DNA of 64,000 bases from Inquilinus ginsengisoli_B (GCF_050434925.1 NZ_JBNDJK010000001.1:744001-808000); one strand, 5' to 3'; shown: positions 9,346-17,598, numbered from the stretch's first letter. Numbers and translations: made by a program. Notes: generated by a model not told the origin, from the sequence alone.

Positions 9346-10403
9346 TCGCCGGCATGGGCCGCCGAGCGGCGGTGTTTCTGCGCTGGTGGGGGCGCGAGCT
9401 GGCCGGGCTGGTGCCCGACCGCTGGCTGTTCCGCCCGATCCTGCGCCGGCGCCGGCTGATCCTGCTGTGGCGCGAGGACGGCGCCCGGCTGATCGAGGCC
9501 CGCGGCCGCCGCGTGCTGCGCGACGTGCCGCTGGGCCAAGTCCCGGCCGGCGGCCCGCAGCGGCGCGGCGCCGAGGTGGTGCTGCGCTTCCCGGCCGAGG
9601 CCGGGCTGCGCCGCCGCATCATGCTGCCGCGCGAGGCCGAGGCGGCGCTGGGCCGGGTGCTGCGCTTCGAGATCGACCGGCTGACCCCCTGGCCGCCCGG
9701 CACCGCCGCCTTCGCCGCCCGCCAGCTGCCCCCGACCGGCAACGCCGCCACCATCGCGGTCGAGCTGACGGCGATGCCGCGAGAACAGGTGGATATCGCG
9801 GTCCAGACCGCCCGCGCTGCCGGCTGGGCCCCGGACGTGGTCGATCTGGCCGGCGAGGACCCGCTGGCGCCGCCGGGGCCGGACCTGCGTCATGACATCG
9901 ATGCCGAGCGCCGCCGGGTGCTGCGGCGGCTGGCCTGGCTCGGCGGGCTCGGCCTCGGCGCCCCGGCCGCGATCGCGGCGGCCTGGCTGGCCTGGACCGT
10001 CGCGGCGCATTGGGCCGTGGTCTCGGATCTGCGCGCACAGGTGGCCACCGCCCGGGCCGCGACCGCGCCGGCCAGCGCTTTGCAGGCCGAGATCCGGGCG
10101 CTGGAGGAGGCCGGCTCCTATCTCGGCGCCCAGCGCCGCGCCACGCCCTACGTCTCGACCCTGATCGAGACGGTCAGCCGGACCCTGCCCGACGGCGCCT
10201 GGCTGACCGAGCTGTCGCTGGACCAGGGCACCCTGCGGCTGGGCGGCTTCGCCGATGATGCCGCCAGCCTGATCCCGGTGCTGTCGGCGCTGCCGCAGTT
10301 CCAGTCCGTCGCCTTCGCGGCGCCGAGCGTGCGCGACCCGCAGCGCGGCCAGGACCGCTTCGCCGTCAGCGCCACGCTGGTTCCGGGGGCGGAGCAGCCA
10401 TGA
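9342..10403 (+). CDS. gspL: Type II secretion protein GspL (PilM/PilN-like)
   Basis: Bitopic inner-membrane protein that links the GspE ATPase to GspM. It has 353 residues. The cytoplasmic part (about 1-180) includes MLPREAEAALGRVLRFEIDRLTPWP, a GspL/PilM-like element. A single membrane helix follows at about 200-225 (GLGLGAPAAIAAAWLAWTVAA). The periplasmic PilN-like ferredoxin-fold part contains PYVSTLIETVSRTLPDGAWLTEL. The gene overlaps gspK and gspM by 4 bases each. Confidence 0.87.
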   Translation: MIAGMGRRAAVFLRWWGRELAGLVPDRWLFRPILRRRRLILLWREDGARLIEARGRRVLRDVPLGQVPAGGPQRRGAEVVLRFPAEAGLRRRIMLPREAEAALGRVLRFEIDRLTPWPPGTAAFAARQLPPTGNAATIAVELTAMPREQVDIAVQTARAAGWAPDVVDLAGEDPLAPPGPDLRHDIDAERRRVLRRLAWLGGLGLGAPAAIAAAWLAWTVAAHWAVVSDLRAQVATARAATAPASALQAEIRALEEAGSYLGAQRRATPYVSTLIETVSRTLPDGAWLTELSLDQGTLRLGGFADDAASLIPVLSALPQFQSVAFAAPSVRDPQRGQDRFAVSATLVPGAEQP

Positions 10404-10969
10404 ATATCGATCTCAGCCCCGCGGCCCGCCGCCTGATCGCCATCGGCCTGCTGCTGCTGGTTCTGGCCGGGCTCGGCCTCGGCTTCGCCGCCGGGGCGGT
10501 CGCCATCCGCGACGCCGACGATACTGCAGTCGGGCTGCGGCAGGAGCTGGCGCTGCTGGCCCGGCTGGCGCTGACCCGCGACCGGCTGGAGGAGCGCAAG
10601 GCCGCCCTGGTCACGGCGGCGGGCGGCGAGACCCCAGCGCTGCAGGGCGCCAGCCCGGCGATCGCCGGCGCCTCGCTACAGCAGCTGGTCTCCGGCGTCG
10701 TCGCGGCCCAGGGCGGCCGGATCGACAGCATGACCGTGCTGCCGGCGGTGGCGGATCCCGGCGGCTACAGCCGGGTCGGGCTGCGCGCCAGCTTCGGCGC
10801 CCGGATCGAGGCGCTGCGCAACATCCTGCAGGCCTTCGAGGCCGGGGCGCCGCCGCTGTTCATCCCCGCCTTCACCATCCGCACCGAATCGACCGAGGGC
10901 GAGGAGGATCCGGAGCTGACGGTCTCAGTCGATGTCTATGGCGTGATGCGCCGGCCGGAGGGCAGCTGA
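10400..10969 (+). CDS. gspM: Type II secretion protein GspM (subtype b)
   Basis: Bitopic inner-membrane T2SS protein of 189 residues. It has a short cytoplasmic N terminus, one helix at about 12-35 (LIAIGLLLLVLAGLGLGFAAG), a coiled-coil-like stretch and a periplasmic ferredoxin-like domain. It follows gspL with a 4-base overlap, as expected for the L-M partner pair, and the fold looks like the GspMb form rather than the enterobacterial one. Assignment rests on position and topology more than on strong motifs. Confidence 0.82.
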   Translation: MNIDLSPAARRLIAIGLLLLVLAGLGLGFAAGAVAIRDADDTAVGLRQELALLARLALTRDRLEERKAALVTAAGGETPALQGASPAIAGASLQQLVSGVVAAQGGRIDSMTVLPAVADPGGYSRVGLRASFGARIEALRNILQAFEAGAPPLFIPAFTIRTESTEGEEDPELTVSVDVYGVMRRPEGS

Positions 10970-10970
10970 C

Positions 10971-11480
10971 ATGGCGTGGCATCCCCTGACCCGGCTCCTG
11001 GTCGTGCTCGGTCCCCTCGCGATCGGCGTGTCTTATCTGCTGGAGCCGGAGGACCCGGCCGCGGTGCCGGCCGTCGTGCGCTCCGGCAACGCCCAGGCGG
11101 CGCTGCCGCCGGCGGCGCCGGCCGCCGAGCCGCCTCCCCTGCTGGCGCCGGAGCTGTCGGACCTGACGGAGACGGTGGAGCGGCCGCTGTTCAACCCGAG
11201 CCGCCGCGGCCCGCAGCCCCCACCGCCGGAAGCCGAGGCGCCGCCACCTCCGCCGCCGACGGCCGAGCCGCCGCCCGCGGTGACGGTGCAGGGCGTGATC
11301 CTGGCCGGCGACCAGGGCATGGCGCTGCTGCGCCGCGACGACACCGGCGAGATCATGACCGCCCGGCCGGGCGACGATCTGTCCGGCTGGCATGTCGACC
11401 GGATCGACCCCGGATCGGTCACCCTGACCGGCCCGGACGGTTCGATCGAGCTGCCGCTGTTCCCGCCCGCGCCGCCCTGA
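10971..11480 (+). CDS. T2SS GspC/GspN-like linker protein with HR domain
   Basis: A 169-residue bitopic protein. One N-terminal helix (about 8-22) is followed by a Pro-rich spacer. The C-terminal domain (ETVERPLFNPSRR, then VTVQGVILAGDQGMALLRR and an RPGDDLSGWHVDRID segment) matches the homology region that GspC proteins use to contact the secretin. There is no PDZ domain. It probably bridges the inner-membrane platform and GspD, a component otherwise missing from this cluster. It is placed one base after gspM, and its stop overlaps the next start. Confidence 0.78.
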   Translation: MAWHPLTRLLVVLGPLAIGVSYLLEPEDPAAVPAVVRSGNAQAALPPAAPAAEPPPLLAPELSDLTETVERPLFNPSRRGPQPPPPEAEAPPPPPPTAEPPPAVTVQGVILAGDQGMALLRRDDTGEIMTARPGDDLSGWHVDRIDPGSVTLTGPDGSIELPLFPPAPP

Positions 11481-12124
11481 TGCGCCGGCCGGCCCGACTC
11501 ACGCCGCTGCTGGCGGCGCTGCTGGTGCTGTGCCTGGCGCCGGGGCTGCGCGCCCAGGAACTGGGTGAAGGCTGGATCATGCCGCCGGACGAGACCCCCG
11601 GCAGCCTGATCCCGAGCCGCCCGGACGCGCCGGCCGCAGCCGAGCCGGCCCCCACCGTCCAGCCCTCCGTCCGCGGCCGCGCCGGCCCGGCGCAGATCCG
11701 CCGGCTGATCGTCAGCCGGCTGCGGCTGGCTGATGCGCGGCAGCGGCCGCAGGTGCTGCGCCAGGCCCGCTGCCTGGCCTATGCGGTGTATTTCGAGACT
11801 CAGGGCGAGACCCGGCTGGGCCAGCTGGCGGTGGCGCAGGTGGTGCTGAACCGGCTGCGCAGCCCGGCCTATCCCAAGACTGTCTGCCGCGTGGTCGCCG
11901 ACCGCGGCCAGTTCCCCTGGACCACCGGCGACCTGACCATCCGCGACGCAGCGCGGTTCCGCATCGCCTGGTCGGTGGCGCTGCACATGATGGCCGGCAT
12001 CTTCACCGACCCGACCCAGGGCGCCACCCATTTCTACGCCCCGGCGCGGGTCGGCGCCCCGGCCTGGGCCACGCCCGAGGCCTATCTCCTCACCATCGGC
12101 GGCCATCGCTTCTTCCGGCCCTGA
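11480..12124 (+). CDS. SleB-type cell wall hydrolase
   Basis: Secreted peptidoglycan hydrolase of 214 residues with a signal peptide (about 1-26, ending LRAQ). A Pro/Ala-rich linker leads to a Hydrolase_2/SleB catalytic domain. Key motifs are CLAYAVYFETQGE (about 97-109, with the presumed catalytic Glu) and the family tail GATHFYAPARVGAPAWA followed by GGHRFFRP. The ATG overlaps the previous stop (TGATG), so it is translationally coupled to the T2SS operon. A role in opening the wall for the secretion machine, or as a cargo of it, is an inference from this position. SleB domains also act in general cell-wall turnover. Confidence 0.85.
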   Translation: MRRPARLTPLLAALLVLCLAPGLRAQELGEGWIMPPDETPGSLIPSRPDAPAAAEPAPTVQPSVRGRAGPAQIRRLIVSRLRLADARQRPQVLRQARCLAYAVYFETQGETRLGQLAVAQVVLNRLRSPAYPKTVCRVVADRGQFPWTTGDLTIRDAARFRIAWSVALHMMAGIFTDPTQGATHFYAPARVGAPAWATPEAYLLTIGGHRFFRP

Positions 12125-12228
12125 CCCGCGTGGCGGTTTGGCAAGATCTGCCCGATCCCTGTCATCCGTGCCAATGGCTTGGCCCGTCCGGCTTGGGCAC
12201 AGTGCGCCCACGCCAACGGAGACCGACC

Positions 12229-12624
12229 ATGAGCAACGCCGTCACCGCTATTCCCGCCGCCCCCGCCGCCGAGGCGCTGGCCCATTTCCGCGCCCGGCTG
12301 GCCTTCGAGACCGACTGCTCCGACGTGCATGAGGCCCTGGCCACCGGCGCCCCCGGCTTCGTGCTGGCCGAGGCGCGCGGGCCCAAGGCCTATGCCGCCG
12401 GCCATGTCCCCGGCGCCATCAACCTGCCGCACCGGACGATCACCGCCGAGCGCATGGCCGAATGGCCGCAGGACACGCTGTTCGTGGTCTATTGCGCCGG
12501 GCCGCACTGCAACGGCGCCGACCGCGCCGCGATCCGGCTGGCCGAGTTGGGCCGGCCGGTGAAGATCATGATCGGCGGCCTGACCGGCTGGCTGGACGAG
12601 GGGTTCACGCTGGAACAGGCCTGA
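12229..12624 (+). CDS. Rhodanese-like sulfurtransferase
   Basis: A single-domain rhodanese of 131 residues, probably cytosolic. It has the CH2A-type motif AEARGPKAYAAGHVPGAINLPHR and an active-site loop VVYCAGPHCNGADRA with the probable catalytic Cys89 and a second Cys94. Start ATG 12229 follows a GGAG at 12219. It transfers sulfane sulfur to an acceptor not identifiable here. It stands alone between the T2SS operon and upp. Confidence 0.87.
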   Translation: MSNAVTAIPAAPAAEALAHFRARLAFETDCSDVHEALATGAPGFVLAEARGPKAYAAGHVPGAINLPHRTITAERMAEWPQDTLFVVYCAGPHCNGADRAAIRLAELGRPVKIMIGGLTGWLDEGFTLEQA

Positions 12625-12706
12625 CCGCCTGGGGTGCGGGCCCGGCCCTTGGAACCGCCGGCCCCACCCTGTATGGTCGGGCCGACACTGCCGCGCCCGA
12701 GGCCCG

Positions 12707-13357
12707 ATGAAGACGCTGCCCGAATTCCCGAACCTCTTCATCCTCGACCACCCGCTGATCCAGCACAAGCTGTCGCACATGCGCGACAAGGGGCGGTCGA
12801 CCAACGGATTCCGCCGGCTGCTGCGCGAGATCTCGCTGCTGATGGGCTATGAGATCACCCGCGACCTGCCGATGACGACGGAGCGGATCGACACGCCGCT
12901 CGAGGCCATGGACGCCCCGGTGCTGCTGGGCAAGAAGGTGGCACTGGTCTCGATCCTGCGCGCCGGGCTGGGCATGACCGAAGGGCTGATCGAGCTGATC
13001 CCCTCCGCCCGCCAGGGCCATATCGGCCTGTACCGCGACCACGACACCAAGATGCCGGTCGAATACCTGGTGAAGCTGCCGGAGGCGCAGGGCCGGATCT
13101 TCATCGCGGTCGACCCGATGCTGGCCACCGGCAACTCCGCCGTCCACGCCGTCGACGTGCTGAACCGCCACGGCGTGCCGGACGAGCTGATCCGCTTCAT
13201 GGCGCTGGTGGCGGTGCCGGAAGGCGTGCGCACGCTGCACGCCAAGCACCCGGACGTGCGCATCTACACCGCGGCGCTGGACCGCGGCCTCGACCACAAC
13301 GCCTATATCCTCCCGGGCCTCGGCGATGCCGGGGACCGCATGTTCGGCACGAAGTGA
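12707..13357 (+). CDS. upp: Uracil phosphoribosyltransferase
   Basis: Pyrimidine salvage enzyme converting uracil and PRPP to UMP in the cytosol. The 216 residues cover the family length. Motifs include HPLIQHKLSHMRDKG near the N terminus, VSILRAGLGMTEGL, the PRPP-binding loop VDPMLATGNSAVHA (about 134-147; GNS replaces the usual GGS) and the uracil-binding end DRGLDHNAYILPGLGDAGDR. Its stop overlaps or abuts the start of a DUF4170 gene, suggesting co-transcription. Confidence 0.95.
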   Translation: MKTLPEFPNLFILDHPLIQHKLSHMRDKGRSTNGFRRLLREISLLMGYEITRDLPMTTERIDTPLEAMDAPVLLGKKVALVSILRAGLGMTEGLIELIPSARQGHIGLYRDHDTKMPVEYLVKLPEAQGRIFIAVDPMLATGNSAVHAVDVLNRHGVPDELIRFMALVAVPEGVRTLHAKHPDVRIYTAALDRGLDHNAYILPGLGDAGDRMFGTK

Positions 13358-13362
13358 AGCCC

Positions 13363-13608
13363 ATGACCGACCAGCCCAAGCAGCTTCTGCACCTCGTCCT
13401 CGGCGGCGACCTCAAGGATACGCAGAGCGTCGAGTTCGCCGACCTGTCGAAGGTCGACATCGTCGGCCTGTTCCCGAGCTATGCCGAGGCCTATGCCGCG
13501 TGGCGGGCCAAGGCGGCGGCGACGGTGGACGACGCCCAGAAGCGTTATTTCGTGGTGCATCTGCACCGGCTGCTGGATCCGTCGACCGACGCCAGCCGCA
13601 AGGGCTGA
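13363..13608 (+). CDS. DUF4170 domain-containing small protein
   Basis: An 81-residue protein that matches the DUF4170 family, common in alphaproteobacteria and of unknown function. It has a beta-strand LLHLVLGGDLKD, a GLFPSYAEAYAAWRAKAAATVDDAQKRYFVVHLHRLL segment and a short polar tail. The start is probably ATG 13363; a GTG at 13354 overlapping the upp stop would add three residues. It is likely in the upp transcript. Confidence 0.8.
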   Translation: MTDQPKQLLHLVLGGDLKDTQSVEFADLSKVDIVGLFPSYAEAYAAWRAKAAATVDDAQKRYFVVHLHRLLDPSTDASRKG

Positions 13609-13631
13609 CCTGACGGCCGCGCCCGCCGCCG

Positions 13632-14084
13632 TCAGGCGGCGGCGCTGGCCTGCAACTGGTCGCGCACCACCTGCAGCGCCTGCTTCAGCGCGCCGGCGGT
13701 CTCCGCCGTCAGGCCGGAGGCGCAGCCGATGCCTTCGAACACCGTTGCCACCTCGGCCTGCAGCGCCCGGCCGGCCGGGGTCAGGTGGATGTGCACCACC
13801 CGCTCGTCGTCGCGGCTGCGGCGGCGCTCGACCAGCCCTGCGGACTCGAGTCGCTTCAGGAGCGGAGTCAGCGTGCCGGAATCGAGGAACAGCTGGTCGC
13901 CGATCGCCTTCACGGCCAGGCCGTCCCGCTCCCACAGCACCAGCATCGCCAGATACTGCGGATAGGTCAGGCCGATCCGGTCCAAGAGCGGCTTGTACAC
14001 GCGGTTGAAGGCATGCGCCGTGGAGTAGACGGCAAAGCACAGCTGGTCGGACAGGCGGTACGGGGCTTCCAGGGTGTCGGGCAT
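13632..14084 (-). CDS. ohrR: Organic hydroperoxide resistance regulator OhrR (MarR family)
   Basis: MarR-family dimeric repressor, 150 residues, that senses organic peroxides through an N-terminal Cys. The Cys is visible at position 16 in the conserved context SDQLCFAVYS. The winged-helix part contains LFLDSGTLTPLLKRLESAGLVERRRSRDDERVV. The ATG at 14084 has a good GGAGA upstream. The frame is open to 14204, but the extra residues run through the intergenic operator. It is divergent from ohr, its standard target, and two AATT-type palindromes lie between them. Confidence 0.92.
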   Translation of the reverse strand: MPDTLEAPYRLSDQLCFAVYSTAHAFNRVYKPLLDRIGLTYPQYLAMLVLWERDGLAVKAIGDQLFLDSGTLTPLLKRLESAGLVERRRSRDDERVVHIHLTPAGRALQAEVATVFEGIGCASGLTAETAGALKQALQVVRDQLQASAAA

Positions 14085-14140
14085 CGCGGGATCTCCCCGG
14101 GTGGGGGACGGTGACAGGGCAATCCGACCGGATACCCCAG

Positions 14141-14153
14141 GCAATTGAATTGC
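14141..14153. promoter_or_regulatory. Probable OhrR operator box 1
   Basis: GCAATTGAATTGC is a perfect 13-bp palindrome between ohrR and ohr. It resembles the AATT-rich inverted repeats bound by OhrR proteins in other Proteobacteria. It lies 57 bp upstream of the ohrR start codon. A half-match ATTCAATT follows at about 14159. Confidence 0.7.
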
Positions 14154-14200
14154 GCACCATTCAATTTCGCATGGCCGCCCTCTGGCGCATTGCATAGCGA

Positions 14201-14213
14201 GCAATTCAATTGT
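14201..14213. promoter_or_regulatory. Probable OhrR operator box 2
   Basis: GCAATTCAATTGT repeats box 1 with one base changed at the edge. Box starts are exactly 60 bp apart, roughly six helical turns, and this copy is 58 bp upstream of the ohr start. Near-symmetric placement suggests joint control of both promoters. Confidence 0.7.
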
Positions 14214-14271
14214 GCGCTATCTAGTTTCTCGCAAGCGGCACCCGCCGCTCCCTATTCAAGCGAGACCGATT

Positions 14272-14694
14272 ATGAGCATCCTCTACCGCACCAAGGCCAC
14301 CGCGACCGGCGGCCGCGACGGCCGGGCCACCAGCGAGGACGGCAAGCTGTCCGTCGCCCTGACCACGCCGAAGGAGTTGGGCGGCCAGGGCGGCGACGCC
14401 ACCAACCCCGAGCAGCTGTTCGCCGCCGGCTATTCCGCCTGCTTCCTGAGCGCGCTCAAGTTCGTCGCCGGCCAGGCCAAGGTGAAGATCGCGCCGGATA
14501 GCACCGTGACCGCCGATGTCGGCGTCGGCCCGCGCGACGACGGCCAGGGCTTCGGCCTGGATGTCGGCCTGACCATCGCCCTGCCGGGCCTGGAGCGCGC
14601 CGTCGCCGAGGACCTCGTCGCCCGCGCCCATGTCGTCTGCCCCTATTCGCACGCCACAAGCGGCACCCTGAACGTCCGCCTGACCGTCGTCTGA
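14272..14694 (+). CDS. ohr: Organic hydroperoxide reductase Ohr (OsmC family)
   Basis: Thiol peroxidase that reduces organic hydroperoxides, 140 residues, cytosolic. Both catalytic Cys are present: Cys57 in GYSACFLSALK and Cys123 in VVCPYSHATSG. The conserved start MSILYRTKATATGGRDGRA supports ATG 14272. An in-frame ATG further upstream (14212) falls inside an operator box and is unlikely. It should be induced when OhrR is oxidised. Confidence 0.95.
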   Translation: MSILYRTKATATGGRDGRATSEDGKLSVALTTPKELGGQGGDATNPEQLFAAGYSACFLSALKFVAGQAKVKIAPDSTVTADVGVGPRDDGQGFGLDVGLTIALPGLERAVAEDLVARAHVVCPYSHATSGTLNVRLTVV

Positions 14695-14756
14695 TCATCA
14701 CAACCGGGGCGGCGATCCGGCCGGCCCCGCCTCCATACAGCGTCCGGAGTTTCCAG

Positions 14757-15527
14757 ATGAGCGTTTCCGTCAAAGCGCTGGCCCTGGCGGCCGTCGCCGC
14801 CCTGTCGCTCGGCATGGCCCAGGCCGCCGAGGCGGCGCCCGCCGGCGTCAAGAACATCGTCCTGGTGCACGGCGCCTTCGCCGATGGGTCGAGCTGGGCC
14901 GGCGTGGTCGCCGCCCTGCAGGCCAAGGGCTACCACGTCACCGCGGTGCAGAACCCGCTGACCTCGCTGGCCGACGACGTCGCCGCCACCAAGGGGGTGC
15001 TGGCGCAGCAGGACGGGCCGACGCTGCTGGTCGGCCATTCCTGGGGCGGCGTGGTGATCACCCAGGTCGAGGACCCGAAGGTCGCCGGCCTGGTCTATGT
15101 CGCGGCCCTGGCGCCGGATGTCGGCGAATCTGCGGCCGATGTGTTCAAGAACAAGCCGACGGCGGTCGAGGCCGACGCCATCCAGCCGGGCCCGGACGGC
15201 TTCGCCACCATCCCGGCCGACCGCTTCCACAGCGCCTTCGCCGCCGATTCCAGCCCGGCGCAGGCGGCGGTGATGGCCGCCACCCAGGGCCCGATCGCCG
15301 TCGCGGCCTTCGGCGAGAAGGTCACCGCCGCGTCCTGGAAGACACTGCCCTCCTGGTTCCTGGTGTCGACCGCCGACCGGGTGATCAACCCCGACCTGGA
15401 GCGCTGGGAGGCCGAGCGCATCGGCGCCCATGTGGTGTCGGTGACCGGCAGCCACACCGCCTTCGTCGCCCACCCTGCGGTGGTCGCCAAGGCGCTCGAG
15501 GATGCGGCCAGCTCGCTGCACCGCTGA
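14757..15527 (+). CDS. Secreted alpha/beta hydrolase
   Basis: A 256-residue alpha/beta hydrolase with an N-terminal signal peptide ending about AQAAEA (24-27). NIVLVHGAFADGSSW supplies the oxyanion region, GHSWGG places the nucleophile at Ser95, and GSHTAF near 231 holds the probable catalytic His. The shape resembles the esterase/salicylate-esterase-like group seen widely in Proteobacteria. The substrate cannot be told. It lies 60 bases after ohr and may share its transcript. A palindromic element begins at its stop codon. Confidence 0.85.
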   Translation: MSVSVKALALAAVAALSLGMAQAAEAAPAGVKNIVLVHGAFADGSSWAGVVAALQAKGYHVTAVQNPLTSLADDVAATKGVLAQQDGPTLLVGHSWGGVVITQVEDPKVAGLVYVAALAPDVGESAADVFKNKPTAVEADAIQPGPDGFATIPADRFHSAFAADSSPAQAAVMAATQGPIAVAAFGEKVTAASWKTLPSWFLVSTADRVINPDLERWEAERIGAHVVSVTGSHTAFVAHPAVVAKALEDAASSLHR

Positions 15528-15670
15528 GAGACCGTTTGGAAATGCTACTGGCGCGGCCGTCTGATGGCGGTTTCTCCGCTTCCGGTGCTCACGGACTCAA
15601 ATGTCCGCTGCGCGCCGGTTCTCGAAACCACCACCAGCCGACTCACACCAGCGCATTTCCAAACGGTCTC
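15528..15670. repeat. 143-bp imperfect palindromic element with 17-bp perfect terminal inverted repeats
   Basis: The ends GAGACCGTTTGGAAATG (15528-15544) and its exact complement (15654-15670) are perfect inverted repeats. The arms stay complementary, with mismatches, through CTGG, TGG and GGTTTC blocks. An inner hairpin CGGAC/GTCCG lies at the centre. The whole could fold into one long hairpin or cruciform. No coding capacity is convincing. It resembles a MITE or REP-type repeat; other genomic copies would be needed to confirm this. Confidence 0.75.
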
Positions 15671-15689
15671 TGACCGCGGCTCCGACCGG

Positions 15690-15725
15690 AAGCCCGCCCG
15701 TGGCATTGCGCCACGGGCGGGCTTT
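15690..15725 (+). terminator. Rho-independent-type terminator
   Basis: A 13-bp perfect GC stem, GCCCGCCCGTGGC and its complement, with loop ATTGC. It is flanked by AA on the left and TTT on the right. It sits after the alpha/beta hydrolase and its repeat, and before the GNAT gene. Confidence 0.75.
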
Positions 15726-15741
15726 CCGTTACCAGGAACAG

Positions 15742-16302
15742 ATGACCGTCGCCCTGATCGCCCCCTCCCTCGACCGCCTGCCCGGATTTGCCGACGCGCT
15801 GCGCCGCGGCTGGTCGCCGGACACCGTCCGCAAGGACGCGGCGGCGCGCGAGCAGCTGGAGCGGATCGCGCAGGACCCGGCCGGCTTCGTCGCCGGGCTG
15901 GACGATCCCGAGGCCCGCGGCGGCCCGATCGCGATGCCGGACGGCAGCACGGTGCCGCGGCTGCCCGGCTTTTACCGCTGGCTGTGGGACGGCGAATTCT
16001 GCGGCAGCTTCGGCTTCCGCTGGCAGCCGGGCACCTCTGCCCTGCCGCCGCATGTCCTGGGCCATATCGGCTACAGCGTCGTGCCCTGGAAGCAGCGCCG
16101 CGGCTACGCCAGGCGCGGCCTGACGCTGCTGCTGCCGGAGGTTCGGGCGCAGGGCCTGACCCATGTCGAGCTGACCACCGATCCCGACAACCTCGCCTCG
16201 CAGCGGGTGATCCTGGCCAATGGCGGCCGGCTGATCGAACGCTTCCGCAAGGCCGAGGCCTATGGCAGCGCCGAATCGCTGCGCTGGCGCATCGACCTCT
16301 GA
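15742..16302 (+). CDS. GNAT family N-acetyltransferase
   Basis: Acetyl-CoA-dependent acyltransferase of 186 residues, substrate unknown. The GNAT core is visible as HIGYSVVPWKQRRGYARRGLTLLLPE (motif A, acetyl-CoA loop) and LTHVELTTDPDNLASQRVILANGGRLIERF (motif B). Start ATG 15742 has an AGGA upstream and lies just after a terminator, so it is its own transcript. A longer frame from 15601 would run through the palindromic repeat and is rejected. Confidence 0.85.
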   Translation: MTVALIAPSLDRLPGFADALRRGWSPDTVRKDAAAREQLERIAQDPAGFVAGLDDPEARGGPIAMPDGSTVPRLPGFYRWLWDGEFCGSFGFRWQPGTSALPPHVLGHIGYSVVPWKQRRGYARRGLTLLLPEVRAQGLTHVELTTDPDNLASQRVILANGGRLIERFRKAEAYGSAESLRWRIDL

Positions 16303-16371
16303 CCCTCCTTTCGGTGAAGAAGCCTTTGCCGTAGACCGGGCGGCAACTCGGCGATTCGGAAAGGAACCGGC

Positions 16372-17565
16372 ATGGCGGTTCGCGGCCCCTCCTCAATTCT
16401 GCCCTCCGCCCTGCTGGTGCGGCCGGTGCTGGGGCTCGCCCTCGGCGCCAGCACCCTGCCGCTGCTGCATGCCGGGGTGCTTCCGGCAATCGGGCCGGCG
16501 CTGCAGGCCCAGGCCGGCGCCTTCGGGCTGGTGACGGCCGAATCGCTGCTGGCGCTGCTGCCGTTCCTCGGCTGGGCCGCCATCGCCCGGCGCGGCGGCG
16601 AGCGCCCGGCGATCATCGCCGGCGGCGTCCTGGTGGCTTTGGCGCTGGCCGGCTTCCTGGCCATGCTGCGCCGGCCGCTGGAGCCCGGCGATCCGATCCT
16701 GCTGCCCAGCCTGCTGTGGATCGCCGCCGTGATCGGTGCCGCCGGGCTGGTGGTCGGCAACCACCTGCATCTGATCCGGCTGGGCGGCGGATCGGGCGGC
16801 CGCATCGCCGTGATCGCGGTCGCGGCAGCGACGCTGTTCGGACCGATCCTGGGCAACGCCGTCGCGGTGGTGCTGACGCCGGCCACCGGATCGCTGGCGA
16901 TCCCGCTCGGCCCCTACCTGTTCTGGGCGGCGATGGCGGCGGCCCTGGCCTTCGTCACCTGGCGCAGCCCGACCGCCGCGGCGCCGGCAGCCTCGACCCA
17001 TGCGTCACCGGCCGCGGTCGCGGCGGCGGCGCTGGGGCTGATGCTGCTGCTGGCGCCAATCGTCTGGCTGAACGCCATCCGACTGCCGCTGCTGGTCCAC
17101 GCCGCCACCGTGGCCGGCGGGTCCGTTCCCGACTTGATCGGCCAGGTCTCGCTGATCGGCTATCTCGCCGTCGCCGTGGTGCTGCTGGCGGTGGCGCTGA
17201 GCCCTGGATTCGGCCTGCCGGTCGCTGGCCCGCTGGCCGCAGCCGTCGTGCTGTGGGCGCTCTACGGCCTCGACGTCCGGGTGCCGGTGTCGCTGTCCTG
17301 GGGCGTCAGCAGCGATCCCGCCTATGCCCTGGCGATGCTGGCCGGATTCGCCGCCATCCTGGGGCGCGGCGCCGGGCCGTTGCGGGTCGGGATCGCCTGG
17401 ACCGCGCTGCAGCTGGCCGCGGTGCTGGGCAATCGCGGCGGCGTGGAGTGGTTCCAGTCCAACCAGTTCGTCGTCACCGACGCGATGCAATGGATCGGCA
17501 TCGCCATGGCGGTCGTCGGCGCGCTGGCCCTGGCCGGCATCATCCTGGCCCGCCGCACCCGATGA
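16372..17565 (+). CDS. Uncharacterised polytopic membrane protein
   Basis: A 397-residue protein made almost wholly of hydrophobic segments; I count roughly 10-12 potential helices. It starts after a strong GGAAAGGA site. It has no charged catalytic motif and no clear transporter signature, although the helix spacing is loosely MFS-like. A final pair, MQWIGIAMAVVGALALAGIILA, precedes a basic end (RRTR). I do not recognise the family with confidence, and no neighbour gives a functional clue. Confidence 0.7.
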   Translation: MAVRGPSSILPSALLVRPVLGLALGASTLPLLHAGVLPAIGPALQAQAGAFGLVTAESLLALLPFLGWAAIARRGGERPAIIAGGVLVALALAGFLAMLRRPLEPGDPILLPSLLWIAAVIGAAGLVVGNHLHLIRLGGGSGGRIAVIAVAAATLFGPILGNAVAVVLTPATGSLAIPLGPYLFWAAMAAALAFVTWRSPTAAAPAASTHASPAAVAAAALGLMLLLAPIVWLNAIRLPLLVHAATVAGGSVPDLIGQVSLIGYLAVAVVLLAVALSPGFGLPVAGPLAAAVVLWALYGLDVRVPVSLSWGVSSDPAYALAMLAGFAAILGRGAGPLRVGIAWTALQLAAVLGNRGGVEWFQSNQFVVTDAMQWIGIAMAVVGALALAGIILARRTR

Positions 17566-17598
17566 AAAAGGCCCCCGGAGCGAGGCTCCGGAGGCTTC
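17565..17598 (-). terminator. Rho-independent terminator for leftward transcripts
   Basis: GCCCCCGGAGC, GAG, GCTCCGGAGGC forms an 11-bp stem with one mismatch. On the minus strand it is followed by TTTTT. It would stop transcription from the two minus-strand Tyr/Pro-rich genes to its right, and it sits just after the stop of the membrane protein. Confidence 0.7.
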
